Shown in pieces: positions 10,335 to 10,663 of a DNA stretch of 10,663 nucleotides. Origin of the DNA: Candidatus Krumholzibacteriota bacterium (GTDB taxonomy: Bacteria > Krumholzibacteriota > Krumholzibacteriia > Krumholzibacteriales > Krumholzibacteriaceae); assembly GCA_030630165.1 (NCBI GenBank), contig DAOVNN010000066.1, forward strand, positions 1 through 10,663, in the 5' to 3' direction. Position numbers and translations under genes: made by a program. The notes under the pieces were generated by a model. It did not search any database. It saw only the letters and a list, made by a program, of their open reading frames with translations, and was not told where the DNA came from. Position 1 is the stretch's first letter. The number at the start of each line of letters is the position of its first letter.

Positions 10335-10663
10335 ATGGCCAAGGAGAAGTTTGAACGCACGAAGCCGCACGTGAACGTAGGGACGATCGGGCACGTTGAT
10401 CACGGCAAGACGACGCTGACGGCGGCGATAACGAAGCATCTGGCCAGCAAGGGTATGGCCACCTTCGTGCCGTTTGACGAGATCGACAAGGCGCCCGAAG
10501 AGCGCGAGCGTGGTATCACGATCGCGACTGCGCACGTGGAGTACGAGACCGAGAACAGGCACTACGCGCACGTGGACTGTCCGGGGCACGCTGATTACAT
10601 CAAGAACATGATCACCGGAGCGGCTCAGATGGACGGAGCGATCGTCGTGGTCTCAGCTGCCGA
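10335..10663 (+). CDS. tuf: Translation elongation factor Tu, 3'-truncated by window edge
   Basis: EF-Tu is the GTPase that carries aminoacyl-tRNA to the ribosomal A site. Only the first 109 codons of about 395-400 are in the window. The N terminus AKEKFERTKPHVNVGTIGHV is canonical. G1 is GHVDHGKT (19-26), the switch I segment contains EERERGITI with Thr62, and G3 is DCPGH (81-85) with the catalytic His85. The NKxD motif and domains II-III lie beyond the edge. FDEIDKAPEERERGITI and AQMDGAIVVVSAAD leave no doubt that this is EF-Tu rather than SelB or IF-2. It is probably co-transcribed with fusA. Whether a second tuf copy exists elsewhere cannot be seen. Confidence 0.98.
   Translation, partial: MAKEKFERTKPHVNVGTIGHVDHGKTTLTAAITKHLASKGMATFVPFDEIDKAPEERERGITIATAHVEYETENRHYAHVDCPGHADYIKNMITGAAQMDGAIVVVSAA

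Overview
This window is a core housekeeping locus, the junction between the RNA polymerase (rpoBC) operon and the str operon. All genes are on the + strand, in the order rpoB (5' end cut off), rpoC, rpsL, rpsG, fusA, tuf (3' end cut off). I see no mobile element, CRISPR array, tRNA, rRNA, phage gene, toxin or defence gene, and no accessory cargo. I do not see a previously undescribed protein system. The less ordinary material is in the four non-coding gaps: 6938-7085, 7956-8189, 10272-10334 and the short 2814-2830.

Organism: a GC-rich bacterium with clear Shine-Dalgarno sites. Three features of the polymerase subunits point away from Firmicutes and Actinobacteria and toward the FCB (Fibrobacteres-Chlorobi-Bacteroidetes/Gemmatimonadota) side of the tree or a related Gram-negative candidate phylum. 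RpoB has a charged insertion of the beta-i9 kind. RpoC has a large insertion inside the trigger loop and a short Gly-containing insertion just after the bridge helix. This placement rests on remembered family patterns, not a tree, so the phylum is left open.

Layout: 1-2813 encodes the C-terminal ~936 residues of the beta subunit. After 17 nt comes the complete beta-prime gene, apparently starting at TTG 2831 behind GGAGGT. The 148-nt gap after rpoC holds a weak terminator-like hairpin, then a sigma70-type promoter (TTGACA, 17-nt spacer, TAGATT) with an A/T-rich tract upstream, then a leader hairpin before the rpsL ribosome-binding site. rpsL (GTG start) and rpsG are 21 nt apart and plainly co-transcribed. 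Three bases after rpsG is a strong hairpin followed by CTTTTATAT, a likely terminator or attenuator. A 234-nt gap with further possible RNA structure separates it from fusA. fusA and tuf are 63 nt apart, and that gap can fold into a bulged ~11-bp hairpin just before the tuf ribosome-binding site.

How the genes work together: beta and beta-prime form the catalytic core of transcription. S12 and S7 are 30S subunit proteins at the decoding site and the head/E site. EF-G and EF-Tu are the GTPases that drive translocation and aminoacyl-tRNA delivery. The hairpin after rpsG and the long gap before fusA suggest that ribosomal-protein and elongation-factor expression may be partly uncoupled here. The residues classically changed in rifampicin and streptomycin resistance are wild type where visible.
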